Below are positions 49,547 through 61,289 of a stretch of DNA of 64,000 bases, in pieces. The DNA is from Acestrorhynchus altus. Lineage: Eukaryota; Chordata; Actinopteri; Characiformes; Acestrorhynchidae. The notes under the pieces are model-generated. The model did no database searches and was not told the origin of the DNA. It saw nothing but the letters and a program-made list of their open reading frames with translations. The position numbers and the translations under genes were made by a program. Location of the stretch: contig CM067511.1 in the NCBI GenBank assembly GCA_034509495.1, positions 25,061,200-25,125,199 on the forward strand. Direction: 5' to 3'. Position 1 is the stretch's first letter. Every line of letters begins with the position of its first letter.

Positions 49547-52500
49547 TCAGCAAGGTGGAACCACTCTCCTTTTGCGGATACACTCCCAAATCCAGTTGGA
49601 GGTGACTTTCTGGGCCATGCTGTGCTCCTCGGGTTCAACCAGTGTATGAGTAGCAGAGGCCGCATCGTAAGTAGGCACCAGGTCTCCGTCATATGCCACA
49701 AAGTAGCGCTGCAGCTTCTCAAAGTCTGGCATCGCTTCAGGAAGGTAGAGCTTTACACCAGTGAAGATGTCTAGTAAAGTCTGCAGAAAGAGTGATAGTA
49801 TTTAGTGTTAAATAAATAATATGAGATCATGCATGTTATGTCCAACACTATCTTTCATTCTGTATCAGCAATTTTATTATTTATGGGGCACAAGTATTTT
49901 ACATGTAAGTGTCACGGGAAATAAATAAGCACTTCAAGTAACGCAACTATTACACTTAAGAACACTGACCTTTTCAGGCTGTGGATTAGATGTATCTGCT
50001 GATGCAGCTTTTGGCTTGCTTTTCCCATTGCTGTGAACGGATTCAGTTTTGACCTGAAATGAACAAAAGCATTGACCTGAATAATGCTCTGCAGGAGAGC
50101 AAATAAAAAGGCACTTTTCTGTCAGTTTCAAGGTCTTCGACATTTTTAAAAACGGGCTTAAGGGAGCTCAGAGGAAGATGTGTGACTGACCTTCTTTGCA
50201 CACTGTTCCTCAGCAGGCAGTTTCCTTTTTGCAGGAGATGGAAGTTCAGATTTTACTGGCTTCGGCTTTGGAGTGTGACCATTTTCTGGATTGAAAGAAA
50301 GTGCATTTTAGACAATATGATCATCATTTACAGAATATCATAAGGAAATAGGAAAGGTTGAGCAAAACATTCTACCTAGCTGAGCATAGTCCAAGAGCAA
50401 AACTCACCAGGTGGGAAAATATTGCTGTTGTCCTGGAAAAAAACTTGTATCTACATAATGTAAATGTAACTAAATGTAGCTAAAACTCTTATTTGGAAAC
50501 AAAAACCCTACTATTGCATTCACAAAATTAACTGAAGAGAAAACTAAAAATACCAAAGTTTTTTCCTTCAAAACAGTTTGTTCCATTCAGTTCAGCCCAG
50601 AACTTTGTTTTACATTAAAAAATGTCAGCCAATCAGAGTGTTTTTAATGCTAATAGATTACAATCCGTAATAATTAAAAAAACAACAAACATAGGTACAT
50701 AAACAAATGTAAAATAAACATGCAGAATAGGAGTCCATTAAAAAGCTGACCATGTGTTCAAGTTTCTTACTGGTTTTGTTTGTGGTAGCTGGTCTATGGG
50801 AAGTGGAAGGAGAGCTGCTTCCACTGTCCCCTCCTGAGGAGCCTTTGTCATCTTTACTGCTTGTGGATGGTCCTGCAGTCACCTCAAAATCACACCTCTC
50901 CTTTGAGACACGGTAAAGCTCCTAAACAAATGATTTAGAGAGATAAGTTGACATTTTGGCTTCGGATCCCCTTTATCTACTTCAAGTGTTTTGTTCATAG
51001 CACAATCAATGAACTGTGCAACTGGAAAATGAATCGATGCTTTCTGGGCACTGGAGAGGCCACAAGTGACAGAGAGGTGCTTCATTTCTTCTGTATGACT
51101 TGACCCATATTCTAATTGTATGCTGAAAAAATATACAGGTTTTTGTTTTATTTACATAATTGTCATTAAATCGCTTAAGATTTGGCTAATTTAAAGAAAT
51201 AAGCAGATGTAAATATGTTGCCCTCTTTTTGAAAACCTGTTAAGTAATGTGGTTACACTTTAGGCTCGACCCAGATCCTTTCAATATATGCATACAGTGG
51301 TTAGCAAAGATATCCTGGACAGTTAGTAAACCTTGAGCTGGGGAAGGTTGGTGGCCGTTTTCCAGTCTTTGTCATCACGCATGCGAGTGCACCGTGGGAA
51401 ACGGATGGAAATGCCATCAGCTGTGTGCATCTCTGACTTGGAGAACTCTGCTCCGGTGATCTCCCAAACTGGGGCTTTCTGTGAATGAGGGAAACAATAC
51501 ATTGTGTCTTAGAAAAAAAAAAAAAAACAACAAGAAATGATTAAGCGATAATTGATTCATTTGTCAAGTCCATCATGGACTGAAGAGAGAGATCCCATTG
51601 AATCATGGCATGTTCCTAATATTCTTATGAGCAATCAATTGACTGCAATTTTGTCCAATATTCCCAACTGCTACACTGTGTGCTGAACAAAACAACTGTG
51701 AGCAGAGAAAAATAAGTGAAACAGGCTCAGACATCGGTGGTTGAGACTTCCCTGTCCATCATTCACTAGAAATATTGCATATCCATGACTTTTACCAAAG
51801 AATAGATACAAAGAATGCTGCCACATCTGTTTGTGCACACAAACAACTGGATGCACAAGCAGAAGACAAACGAGCTAGATGAGATTAATAGTTCTAGGTG
51901 TGCTACTTTAGCTTTTAAATTTCCCTCTAGACTCACAAAGTGAGATGTGCATAGTTTAATTTGTAGTAGTTTCATTATTTATTAATGTACTTAGAATAAA
52001 CCAAATCATTCTGGAATGATGGTGCTCTATCCAATACTTTTGAGAGGAGTTGTGATCCATCATCCTGACCTGACTCATGCTCTTGTTGCTGAATGCAATT
52101 AAATCCTCACAGCACTGTTCTAAAATCTAGTAAAATGAGACAGTTACTCCAACAAAACCTGGATAAACTCTTTAAATACCTTTGATTTAAAAAAAACAAA
52201 CAAAAAAAACAATGAAGGAGTTGGTGTTTCAATACGTTTGTCCACAAAATGTACTTTCTTTAAATAAAAACTGATTCTTTGAAACACAAAACTCAAAATG
52301 CCAACAAAACACATCATATTGTTTTATTGGTTAAAGGGTATTGAATTCGGCAGCTTTCAAGTAAAAGAGAATTTAGTCAGACTGTAATTAACTATCCGTA
52401 TAAGATGCATACATTTTCAATATTGATTACCTCTGGATCCCGGATGAGAAAATCTGGGTAGTAGTTCTTGACAATTTTTAACCAGCTAGGAATCTTGCTA

Positions 52501-55500
52501 GGATCCTGCAAGAGATTAAACCATAAAGACATACATTAACCTATGCTTGTGTATTTAAGGACAAGGCACAGACAAAAGTGAAGACCAAGGTTATTAGCTT
52601 TACCTTGCCGATTTTAATAACATCTAACTCCTTCTGCAGTCTGGCAAGAGTGGCATCATCATAGCCGCCTGAGCATTTAGTCACAGTGCACCACTTCTTG
52701 GAGTTTGGGTCATAACATCCCATAAGGAAACTGGACATTATTCCACCTATCAGAAATGAATAGGAATAAAAGGGTTCAAAAGTAATGCTATATTAACTGG
52801 GGTAAAATATATATAGTACCACATTTCTTGATATGTGGCGTACAAACCAGACACAGTATTAACAATGATGTAACATATCACAAATTTAAAAGCATCACAG
52901 TATGTCAACATTAGGGTACTGAATTAATTAACCAAACTGCATTTATATAAAGTTTTGCTCACCTTTAGAGCCTGACCCATAAAATGCCCCCAGCACCACC
53001 AGGTCAGCAGTGTCAGCCATGGCTCCCTCGTTGAGGTAGTCTTTCTTCACCTTCAACCAGTGACGTTTTCCAGGTTCATAAAGCCCCTGCAACAGACATT
53101 CATCCTTCATGTCTCTACCACAATTAATAATGAGCTTTCATTCAACTGGAATGCACATAAAGCAAACAAGGGTCTTAAACTGTCAAAATGATCAAGGACT
53201 AACAAGTGTCCCTCACCTTAATATCTTTGAGAACCAGTCCTTCAAGTCCCTCTCGGATGACTCGTGTGATCATTTCAGCCAGATCAGCAGCTTTCTGTCA
53301 AAAGACAAACTAGACTTTTACTACTGTATCTCTCATAAGGACGATATCTACAGCTCACAAAGTAGGCACACTATAAAGCAACCCTTAAATTAAGTATGGT
53401 ATGAGTATTATTATATATATACACATTATAAAATGAAGATCAAAGACAAATTGGCCCAGTTAATTTTCTCAATTCAAAGACCCAAGATAAAGTGGCAAGC
53501 AGAAGCTTGGAACATTCCTGGTCAAAAGTGACTGAAAGTGACTGATTTTCCCCCCATTTTTTGCAGATTCAAAATAATAAAAAGGACATTTCAATTTGTT
53601 TGTAGGATTTTCATCCTTTCTTACATGCAAAGGATCTGGATCTTTGGTAAACATTATCTGATAAAAAGGAAACAGACCGTAAAAGACATTTAAGCTAAAT
53701 GACTCAAAAAATAGCACACTGATCTTAAAATGTTGAGAAAGAAGTTTAATCCCAAACTTCATGCCTTTCGGAGATCACAACTATTCAAAGTAAAAAAAAG
53801 TGACCGGCTGCCCAAACCTGTGATGCCACTGTAACAGAAGGAGAAAGACAGTGAACTAAACTGAAATTAATTAAAGCAATTTAGGCAAACATACTGTGAC
53901 ATGTTTCATTTCTGAAAACAGGATCCTGTTCGGAACTTCCACCATGTTGTCATGGAGAAATTTTCTTCTCTCACAAAGTGGCCTGGAAAACATTGATAAG
54001 GCCTTATTCCAACAAATGTCATGAAAAACCATTTAGTTGAGTGAAAGGAAAATGGAAGCATTTGATTCAGCGTTTCTTTAAAAATACTGCAACCAAATTT
54101 TGTTCCACAAAACCCTTTTGTGCAAGGCCAGCTGCTGGTATCTACCGTCACAATGATGTGGGTTTTAGCTGGTACCATGACATAAAATGTAACTTTCTTG
54201 TTTTGTGCCCTTTGACTAAAGAGATTACATTTAACCCCAAATCCAATTAAGAATACTGAATAGTGTAATTAAGCAGTAAAAATACTCACTTGTCCATAAG
54301 ACTGACTCCATTAAAATATATACAATCAAAGACAAAGAGGCCGACTTGTGCGTCTTGGAAAGCTGCTTTCTGGAAAGGGAAAATAAGATAAGTGACCATT
54401 TTGACACACACTTCTTCACACACTAATTGCAATTAAAAATGTTTAATTGTTTACTTTGTGAACTCCTAATGTTCCAAAAGGCAGTGGTTTGCTGGTCTTG
54501 GTGTCAATCAGGAGAACTTCAGCATCAAGTATCATGCTGTGGCCACCAGCAAAAGCCTGAGGTATAAACTCTTTAAAATGTGCCACCTATTAAATACAAA
54601 AAGATGCAGCTGAACACTTTAAATCAGTGTATTGTTGGTTCTTTGTTAGACATGTGCACACTGCAGTCAGAGGAGGAAAGGGTAATGGTATTTCATTCTT
54701 GATGTGTAACATTACTTACCTTGTGAGGCAGCACAGGTTTGAGACTGCGGCTAAAGTAGCTGAAGTGATCTCCGTTCTTGTGCACTTGCACACGTTCACC
54801 ATCATATTTGATCTCCGAGTACATTCCATTAGGACACTTCTTCATGGCATACTCGACAGATTTACACGCTTCTGCCTAAAAACAAAAGCATCTAATTAGA
54901 AGTTTTCAGTTCCTTAAATCTGAACTTTGTCTTATAAATTTAAGATCAAAAGAATGCCTTAAGTTAGACACCTTTAGATCACAAGGTTAATAAATAAAGA
55001 AATAAACAAATAACAATCCACTTATTAATTGCAATGAAAAATTACATATATTTTCTAATTAATTGTGTGTCTTTTCTAGGTTATCATGTTTTTTCTCAAT
55101 TATGTTTATGTGCACCGTTCTAGAAATAATTCTGAGATTATTTTGTACAGAATACCAGTAAGATCTTCTCCACCAACAAAATAAATATCATAGTGATCAG
55201 TTTACATCCAATGTAATCAAGTATAAGCTGTACTGGTTGTGTCCTTAGTTTTGATAAATATAAAAGGGGCTCTGACCAGCATAGGCTGAACAGGGGTCAT
55301 AAGAGTAGCTTCAACACTCAGGAGCTTCCTTGGTCCAGTCCCGTTAGATGCCTCCTGCAGGTTCTGAAGAACCCTGTCAATCACATCACCAAGGTTTCGC
55401 GAGGCTTTGAATGCATCATAAGCATTGGGGTCCAAAGCATCCAGACTGCAGAAAAGGGAAAGACATACTGTTAATATATTGGACACAACTGGCCAGCAGT

Positions 55501-58500
55501 GGAACGCAGCACACAGAATAAAGCAGCAAAGATTAACAATAACAGGTAAAAATGTGATGCACATTCATTACAAATCACAACAACATTATGAAGATCATTT
55601 TAATAAACAGAATATACAGTTTAAGTAGTACATAATTAAACTGCATGCTATAAAAGGAAGATTAAAGAATAAAATGCCACATTGTATTCCTAACAGGAAA
55701 AGTTATCGGTGCGAATGTCAGAGCTCAGGATTACTTACACATGTTTGGCCCCAGAATTAATCTTCAGATCGTGTTTGACAAGTCGAATGTAACATTTCAA
55801 GTCGTTTCCTGTGCATCTGTATGAAAAGATTTTTAAAGGAATTAAATAACAAAAGTAAGGTTGAACTATACTGTAATTTAGTAAGCAACTGAATGCTTTT
55901 GTATTGGAAAAAAATATCCAAATGTTTGTGGACACCCCTTCATTCAACTACTTCAAGCTGCACCCATTGCTGAGCTTGTCTAGTCTGAACTGTTGGAGCA
56001 GATAAATCTTAATCTGGAGCAGATAAACATGAATTTATTGGCACCATGCCCAATTCCAGGCATGGGTTATGGGAGTACATAGCCCCCAGCATTGAGTTGT
56101 AGAGCAGTGGCAGTTCTCTGAAATGATGATGCAATCCTGTACTTCAGGGATGAGTTGGGGAACATCTACTATCCTGATCTCACTACAGCTCTGATCACTG
56201 AATACAATCAAATCTTCACAGCAATGCTCCAAAATCTATTAGAAAACCTTCTCTGGACAGTGGAGGCAGTTACTCCAATTAAAGCAAGATACCCTAGAAT
56301 TTACAACAAACAAATGAGTTTTCTTCTGAAAGTTTCTTCTGAGCTCATTTGCTACCTACTGGTACGATGGTATTTACTAAATTATTTTTTTAATGGTACA
56401 CAGAATAAACTGGTACTGCTTTGAAGTTCTGTAAAACCAGTATAAAACCAGGTTTAGACTAAAATAATATTTCTCTGGCGATTCACCATCAACTTAATCA
56501 ATATTGGGAACAAACCCTTAGTGTTCAAAGTTGAGGATTTTTAGTTATAGTAATCATTCTCATTTGACCCACTGTGTTGTGCACACACAGGAATTAGACC
56601 TTTGCATTTTACCCAAACACACACAGTGATGCACACTAGTGAATTCACACACCAGGGGGTGGTGAGCACAGAGTGGTGGGCAGCACTATCCACAGCGCCC
56701 GGGGAGCAGCTGGGGAGTTCAGTGCCTTGCTCAAGAGCACTTCAGTCATGTCCTGCCAGTTCAGGGATTTGAACAGGCAACATTCCAGTCACAAGGCTGG
56801 TTCCCAAACCACCCACCAGGCCACCGCTGCTCCCACAAGTTTGGTATAGCACACTACACAAAGTATTATTTCAAATCTAATTTCTAGCATTTTAAAACAA
56901 CCTGTTAAACAGCACTTAACAATAGAAACTAATGAGAAACGGGTGTGAATGTTACAAATTTGAGTCGCACTTCTTAGCAATCTCCTGGAGCTCTGCCTGC
57001 TGGTCATCTTCTTTGGTGAGCTGAGCCAGACGGCTTAGTGAAGCATCCACTTCCTGGATGGTTAAGAGACTCTTGGTTGCAGGAGGAAATGACCTGCTTG
57101 CATCAAAAAACATCCTCACTGTTTCCGAAACATCTCCCTTTGACACGCAGGGAAAAACAATCCAGTATTAAAAGAGACCTTTCATCAAAGTAAACAGTTC
57201 TTGCTGTAGTAGTATCTGAAAGATGATATAATAATAACATGCCTGTTCCAGATCTCGCACCATCTCTTCTTGATTGCAGTTCAAGATGCGACTGAAGAGT
57301 TTAACGATTTGCTTGTCGTTAAGATTGTAAACACTCTTTACCACTCCTGGAAGAAGCAGCTTCACTGTCAGGTAGAGATCACCTTTAAACTTATCTGGTT
57401 TGGAGGGGGAGAGAAGAAAAAACATCTAGTCACCATTAAAGATGAACAATGATTGGCATTTCTGAATATGGGAGGGCAGTGTGATTTCTCACACTCTAGC
57501 ATGTTCTATTTAACACATCACCAAATTACCAAGGCTGTGTTAACAGGGAAAACACAAAGTGTGGTCTCTATAATATAGAGATAATATATATACTGTATAT
57601 GTTATATATAATGTTCAACGTGGTTTGCTTGTTTGTTTTTTTGGTCTGAAAGTGTTTCTGGAGACAAACCAATTTATTTGTTTTGTTTTTATTTGTTTGT
57701 GTTTTGATAATACAGGGTAATGAACATTGTTTTCGCATGACTGTGGTTCATGTTATTTCATAGCCAAACCAGTAAGTGTTAAAGCATAATATTTAGCATA
57801 ATACTTTTTTCTATAGCATTACAATTACCATTTCACTTAATTTATTTGTAAAAAAAAATAATTTGTTCTAATAATTAATACTGTAGAACAAAATTTGTCC
57901 TATCTGAACATCATTTTTCTCAAAAACATTGGTACATACTTCCATGAATATTACAATTAGTTTTATAATATTCTAAACTTGAGGTAGCTGAATCATCACC
58001 TTCAGATTAATGCATTATTTTCATACCTCCAATGGACTTACTACCAATTAATAACTATGTAAATATCTATGTAAAACATAAAATGTATGTGCTTACCTCC
58101 ACCTGAACCCTTCCTTAAGAAGTCCTTGATGATCTCCGTCTTTGCATTGTAGCTGGACTTCTCAGCCACCATGGCACAAAGCTTGCGGAATTCACGGAAA
58201 AGGCAGTCCTTATGGTCAGGCTCACAGAACTTAGCAGACAGAGTGCTGCACTGAGAGGGTTTACTGGGAGAGGGACCTGGGCTTGAGGAGGATGAACCTG
58301 CTTTTGTGGCTAATTGACACAGGAAGCAAAATGTAAACTTTAGTTACCTTGGATCTCTCTCATAAAAGCATGTTCAACCTAGACAGCTAATTATGTAACA
58401 CAAGGTGAGGAGTTGGGCAGGTGGTAACAAACCTGTGCGACACTGACTCAAGATCTCTCACCATCATGACACAAGTGATATGGTTCACTTTAGTTTTTTA

Positions 58501-59969
58501 GTGTTGTTCTTTTTAAAACTACTTTCAGCTTTCATTACTGTTTTCATTGAAACTAGTATTTGCAAGAACATTCCCAATGAATAATAACATCAGTCATCAG
58601 ATTTGCAGCACTTCAGAGAAAAAAATTCATACTGGGATTTCTTTTGACTGGTACTGGAGAAACCAAGAGCATATTATCATCATCAGTAATGAAATGTTTG
58701 TAGTACCTATAGTTTTATACCTGTGAAACCAGAAAACTTGCGTGGCGCATTGACTGTCGGATCAACAGTAGGTGCTGATAAATGCCCGCTGTTGTTGAGT
58801 TTGGCTTGTACCTTCTTCTTTGGACTGGCATTTGCCTTAGCAGCCAGCTCTGATAAGGAAGGAAGACAAAGAAGATAAATTTAAGTAACGGTTTAATTTA
58901 AAAAAAATTTTAATAATAATTTCCATGTTACCCCAAAATATAGACTAAGGCTGGGTGAAATGACTAAAGAACTCAATATGCTAAGAGAAATGGCAAGATA
59001 CTATATGATGAAAACCTTATTAAAGTATATGTTCAAAGTATTAGTAGAATCTGTGACACCAAAGTGTAATAATAACCTTTAATTGTGATGACAATTTAAA
59101 CAAGACTACTCGGTTGAGTGTAATCTCTCTGGAAACCAAATCATTTCCATACAAACAACCCACTTGTGCTCCTTTTCAGAATTAAAATAACAGACGGTGA
59201 CCTGCATAGTACACAAATGCGACATACAAAAAAAAGCCTAATTGTAATATCTTGTACAAAATATGTCCTGATATCAAAACTCACTATGTATTGAGAAGAA
59301 AAGCTGTGTAGCTCATAAGTTGAAGTGAGTGTGTTTAAGCACAGAAAACAAAAACATGCAGGGCAGACACACTCCAGTACCAGAATTGTGATACAATCCC
59401 ATAACACATTCAGCAAATTTCTTACCTGTAACATGCTTATTGATTAGCTCTTTATCCTCATCCTGAAGCTCCTCCCAGCCTTCCAGATCAGTGATGTCTT
59501 CTATCTTCTTGGTTGTGGCCCGAGCCCGTTCCAGTTTCTCAAAGATGCACTTCACATGATACCATTCCTTCATCTCTCCAGCAGACTCACTGAACGGGTT
59601 GGGAACGATCTTGCCAATTCGGACCAGACCCTTCATGATTTTGTCTTTGCATTTCTTGCAGCCCGCAGTGCCACGTTTGGCATATTCTACACAGTACCTC
59701 TGCTCTGCCATGTTTGGACCGTCACCCTGCCACACAGGCCACGATCCACCAAAAGATGTTAAAGGTGAGAGACTGAAATGTCTGGACGGAGTGGAAAGGA
59801 TCAAACTGCCACAAGGTTTAGAGGCAAAGCTCCAGAAAGGAATCAGTGTCTGAGAGCCCAGTGGGAATAGCTGGCTCCTGAGTGTTTGCCACAAAGGAAT
59901 CCTACACAGTGTTGACAAAGGTGCACCACTGAGGGCTCTTATTGTCTTGCAAATGCAATGACTATGCAT
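49547..59969 (-). CDS. lig3: DNA ligase III (nuclear and mitochondrial), complete
   Basis: ATP-dependent ligase sealing nicks in base-excision and single-strand break repair (XRCC1 partner) and in mitochondria. Twenty coding exons: 59426-59969, 58721-58849, 58097-58309, 57243-57394, 56971-57137, 55739-55816, 55277-55445, 54720-54875, 54455-54586, 54290-54369, 53895-53982, 53217-53294, 52963-53086, 52604-52746, 52431-52505, 51332-51478, 50771-50921, 50191-50285, 49970-50053, 49547-49780. All are in phase, giving about 1012 residues. Order: mitochondrial leader (1-86); internal methionine 87 (59709-59711, MAEQRYCVEY), the likely nuclear start; PARP-like zinc finger; DNA-binding domain; nucleotidyltransferase with KYDG (lysine 507, codon 54807-54809); OB fold; basic linker; C-terminal BRCT ending RRVVPPC. 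One intron (57138-57242) uses a GC donor. Compared with family knowledge from memory; no search run. Confidence 0.97.
50408..50432 (-). other. lig3: Cryptic or alternative 25-base exon in lig3 intron between exons 50771-50921 and 50191-50285
   Basis: On the minus strand a run of seven T followed by CCAG precedes 25 bases that end in CCACCTG with a gtgagt donor. Both sites are close to consensus. Inclusion would add eight residues and then a TGA across the next junction, removing the BRCT domain. Mammalian LIG3 is known to have a BRCT-less beta isoform made by alternative splicing near here. No expression evidence is available. Confidence 0.35.
52005..52260. mobile_element. MITE fragment in lig3 intron
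   Basis: 3' part of the family at 40085-40530 (ATTCTGGAATGATGGTG, GACAGTTACTCCAACAAAACC, TTCAATACGTTTGTCCAC). 5' end missing. Confidence 0.6.
55905..56425. mobile_element. MITE copy in lig3 intron
   Basis: Begins AAATATCCAAATGTTTGTGG and carries the family middle (GGCACCATGCCCAATTCCAG, CCCCCAGCATTGAG, CTCTGGACAGTGGAGG). The 3' end has diverged or been replaced. Confidence 0.65.
56535..56835 (-). mobile_element. tRNA-derived SINE in lig3 intron, reverse orientation
   Basis: On the minus strand a tRNA-like head (GGTGGCCTGGTGGGTGG, then TGTTCAAATCCCTG as B box) leads into a body with GCAAGGCACTGAAC and GTGGATAGTGCTGCCC. Related fragments are at 13405 and 21690. Confidence 0.65.
57138..57242 (-). 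other. lig3: lig3 GC-AG intron, 105 bases
   Basis: The reading frame requires the upstream exon to end in GAACAG at 57243; the next bases are gcatgt, and the downstream exon starts GGAGATG after a tcaaag acceptor. Joining here restores the family sequence DLEQGDVSET. A GT donor four bases later would add bases and break the frame. Confidence 0.8.
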
Positions 59970-60264
59970 CCAGTTTGTCAGGAAATGTGTGGCATGCTAA
60001 TCCAGGAAAATGCTAAAGGACAGAATAGTGTGTTAGTGTTATTCCATTTGCGTGCACCATAAATACAATTGACATCATCACATAACCATTTAACGGCATA
60101 GTGAATCACATCAGTGATACCCATGTGTTATGGTAAAATATTACAAATATCTTTAGGGATTTTTAAGGTTTCCAAAATTTTGACTTCAGTTTTTCACAGG
60201 CACCAAGAGGTCAATATTGATTATTTTGTACACGTACAGCACTGAAGACTGAAGCAAAAAATAT

Positions 60265-60720
60265 CTTCATCGTCAATACACCTGTCAAGGGGTAGATATA
60301 TGAGGCAGCAACTTGAAGGTGGTGCGTTAAAAGCAGGAAAAATGGGCACGCATAAGGATCTGAGCCACTTTGACAGGAGCCAAACTGTGATGACTAGACT
60401 GACAATCAGATAATGTCGAAAACATCAGGCAGGTCATGTGGAGTGTTCCTAATATGGTACTGAACACTCAGTACCAACCAAAAGTGGTCCAAAAAAGGAT
60501 AATCAGCATCCTTTCTTGTGACAGGGTCATGGGCACTATGAGTCTACTGAATCAATCCATACAAGACCCACCTCACAACTTACAGGACTTGCTGCTAAAT
60601 CTTGGTGCCAGATACTACAGGACGCCTTCTTGCAATTTTCATGCCTTGATTGGTCAGATCTGGTAAGGAGGCACAAAGGGGACCTTCTCAATTTTAGGCA
60701 GGTGGTGCGCATACAACTCA
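60265..60720 (+). mobile_element. Internally deleted Tc1-like element
   Basis: The 5' part (ACACCTGTCAAGGGGTAGAT, GGAAAAATGGGCACGCATAA, TGATGACTAGACTGAC) and the 3' part (CTTGGTGCCAGATACTACAG, TTTAGGCAGGTGG) of a common fish Tc1-like family are joined across a large deletion. Most of the catalytic domain is gone. Confidence 0.75.
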
Positions 60721-60833
60721 TTTCTCCCTCTCTCTCACTATCCCCCCTCCTATCTCTCTCCCTCCCCCTAACTCTATTTCTAACCCCCTCCCACTATCTC
60801 TCCCCTTGTCCCTCTCTCTCGCTCTCTCTCTGT
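60721..60833 (+). repeat. Pyrimidine tract, about 110 bases
   Basis: Almost only C and T, with CTCTCT blocks and scattered A. Lies about 240 bases beyond the donor of the probable lig3 first exon, inside its first intron. Confidence 0.85.
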
Positions 60834-61076
60834 TATTTTAGTGAACTGTCAGACTGTAAACGGGATCATTGCTGAATCAGTGACTCTGATATTCAGTGGT
60901 GTCTGGTATAAACAGAAGCTCCACGCTGAGGGGTAAAGGGTAGACCTGCACTGGTGTCTCAGTTCACTGTGATAAACAGAATAAACACTCTTCTGAACTG
61001 TGTAGCTTAGCGAGTTAGCTTAGGTGTAAGTGTGTAAACTTCGCTCACAGAGTCTCAAACGGAACAGTCATCTTAC

Positions 61077-61200
61077 CATCCGCCTCCCTGCGCCGTGTCT
61101 GACTGACGGACCGGCTCGTGAATCGCAGTGTTGATATGAATCGCAGTGTTGATATAAAGATGAAATGCTGAATCTCTGCAGGTCCAGTCAGACTCACCGC
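61077..61200 (-). promoter_or_regulatory. lig3: Probable lig3 first exon (5' leader), ending in a possible in-frame ATG
   Basis: A consensus donor (ATG followed by gtaaga) lies at 61071-61079 on the minus strand, in CpG-richer sequence upstream of lig3. The next acceptor (ggattag) would start exon 2 at 59996. Joined this way, the exon-1 ATG is in frame and adds about ten residues before the methionine at 59969. The upstream limit of the exon is unknown; the end given is approximate. Confidence 0.45.
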
Positions 61201-61253
61201 TGTGGACTTTAAGCCACGCGCTTCCTCTTTGTTCACGGCCCTTTCCGCCGCAC

Positions 61254-61265
61254 TGCGCATGCGCA
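61254..61265. promoter_or_regulatory. lig3: NRF1-type site in the lig3 promoter
   Basis: A perfect palindromic match (TGCGCATGCGCA) to the NRF1 consensus lies just upstream of the probable lig3 first exon. NRF1 drives many nuclear genes for mitochondrial proteins, which fits the mitochondrial form of ligase III. Occupancy is inferred. Confidence 0.6.
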
Positions 61266-61289
61266 CACACGGCCAGCTTTCTTTACTGC

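Noticed and set aside
49517..49774. 85-codon plus-strand frame
   Set aside because: Antisense shadow of the last lig3 exon (BRCT domain).
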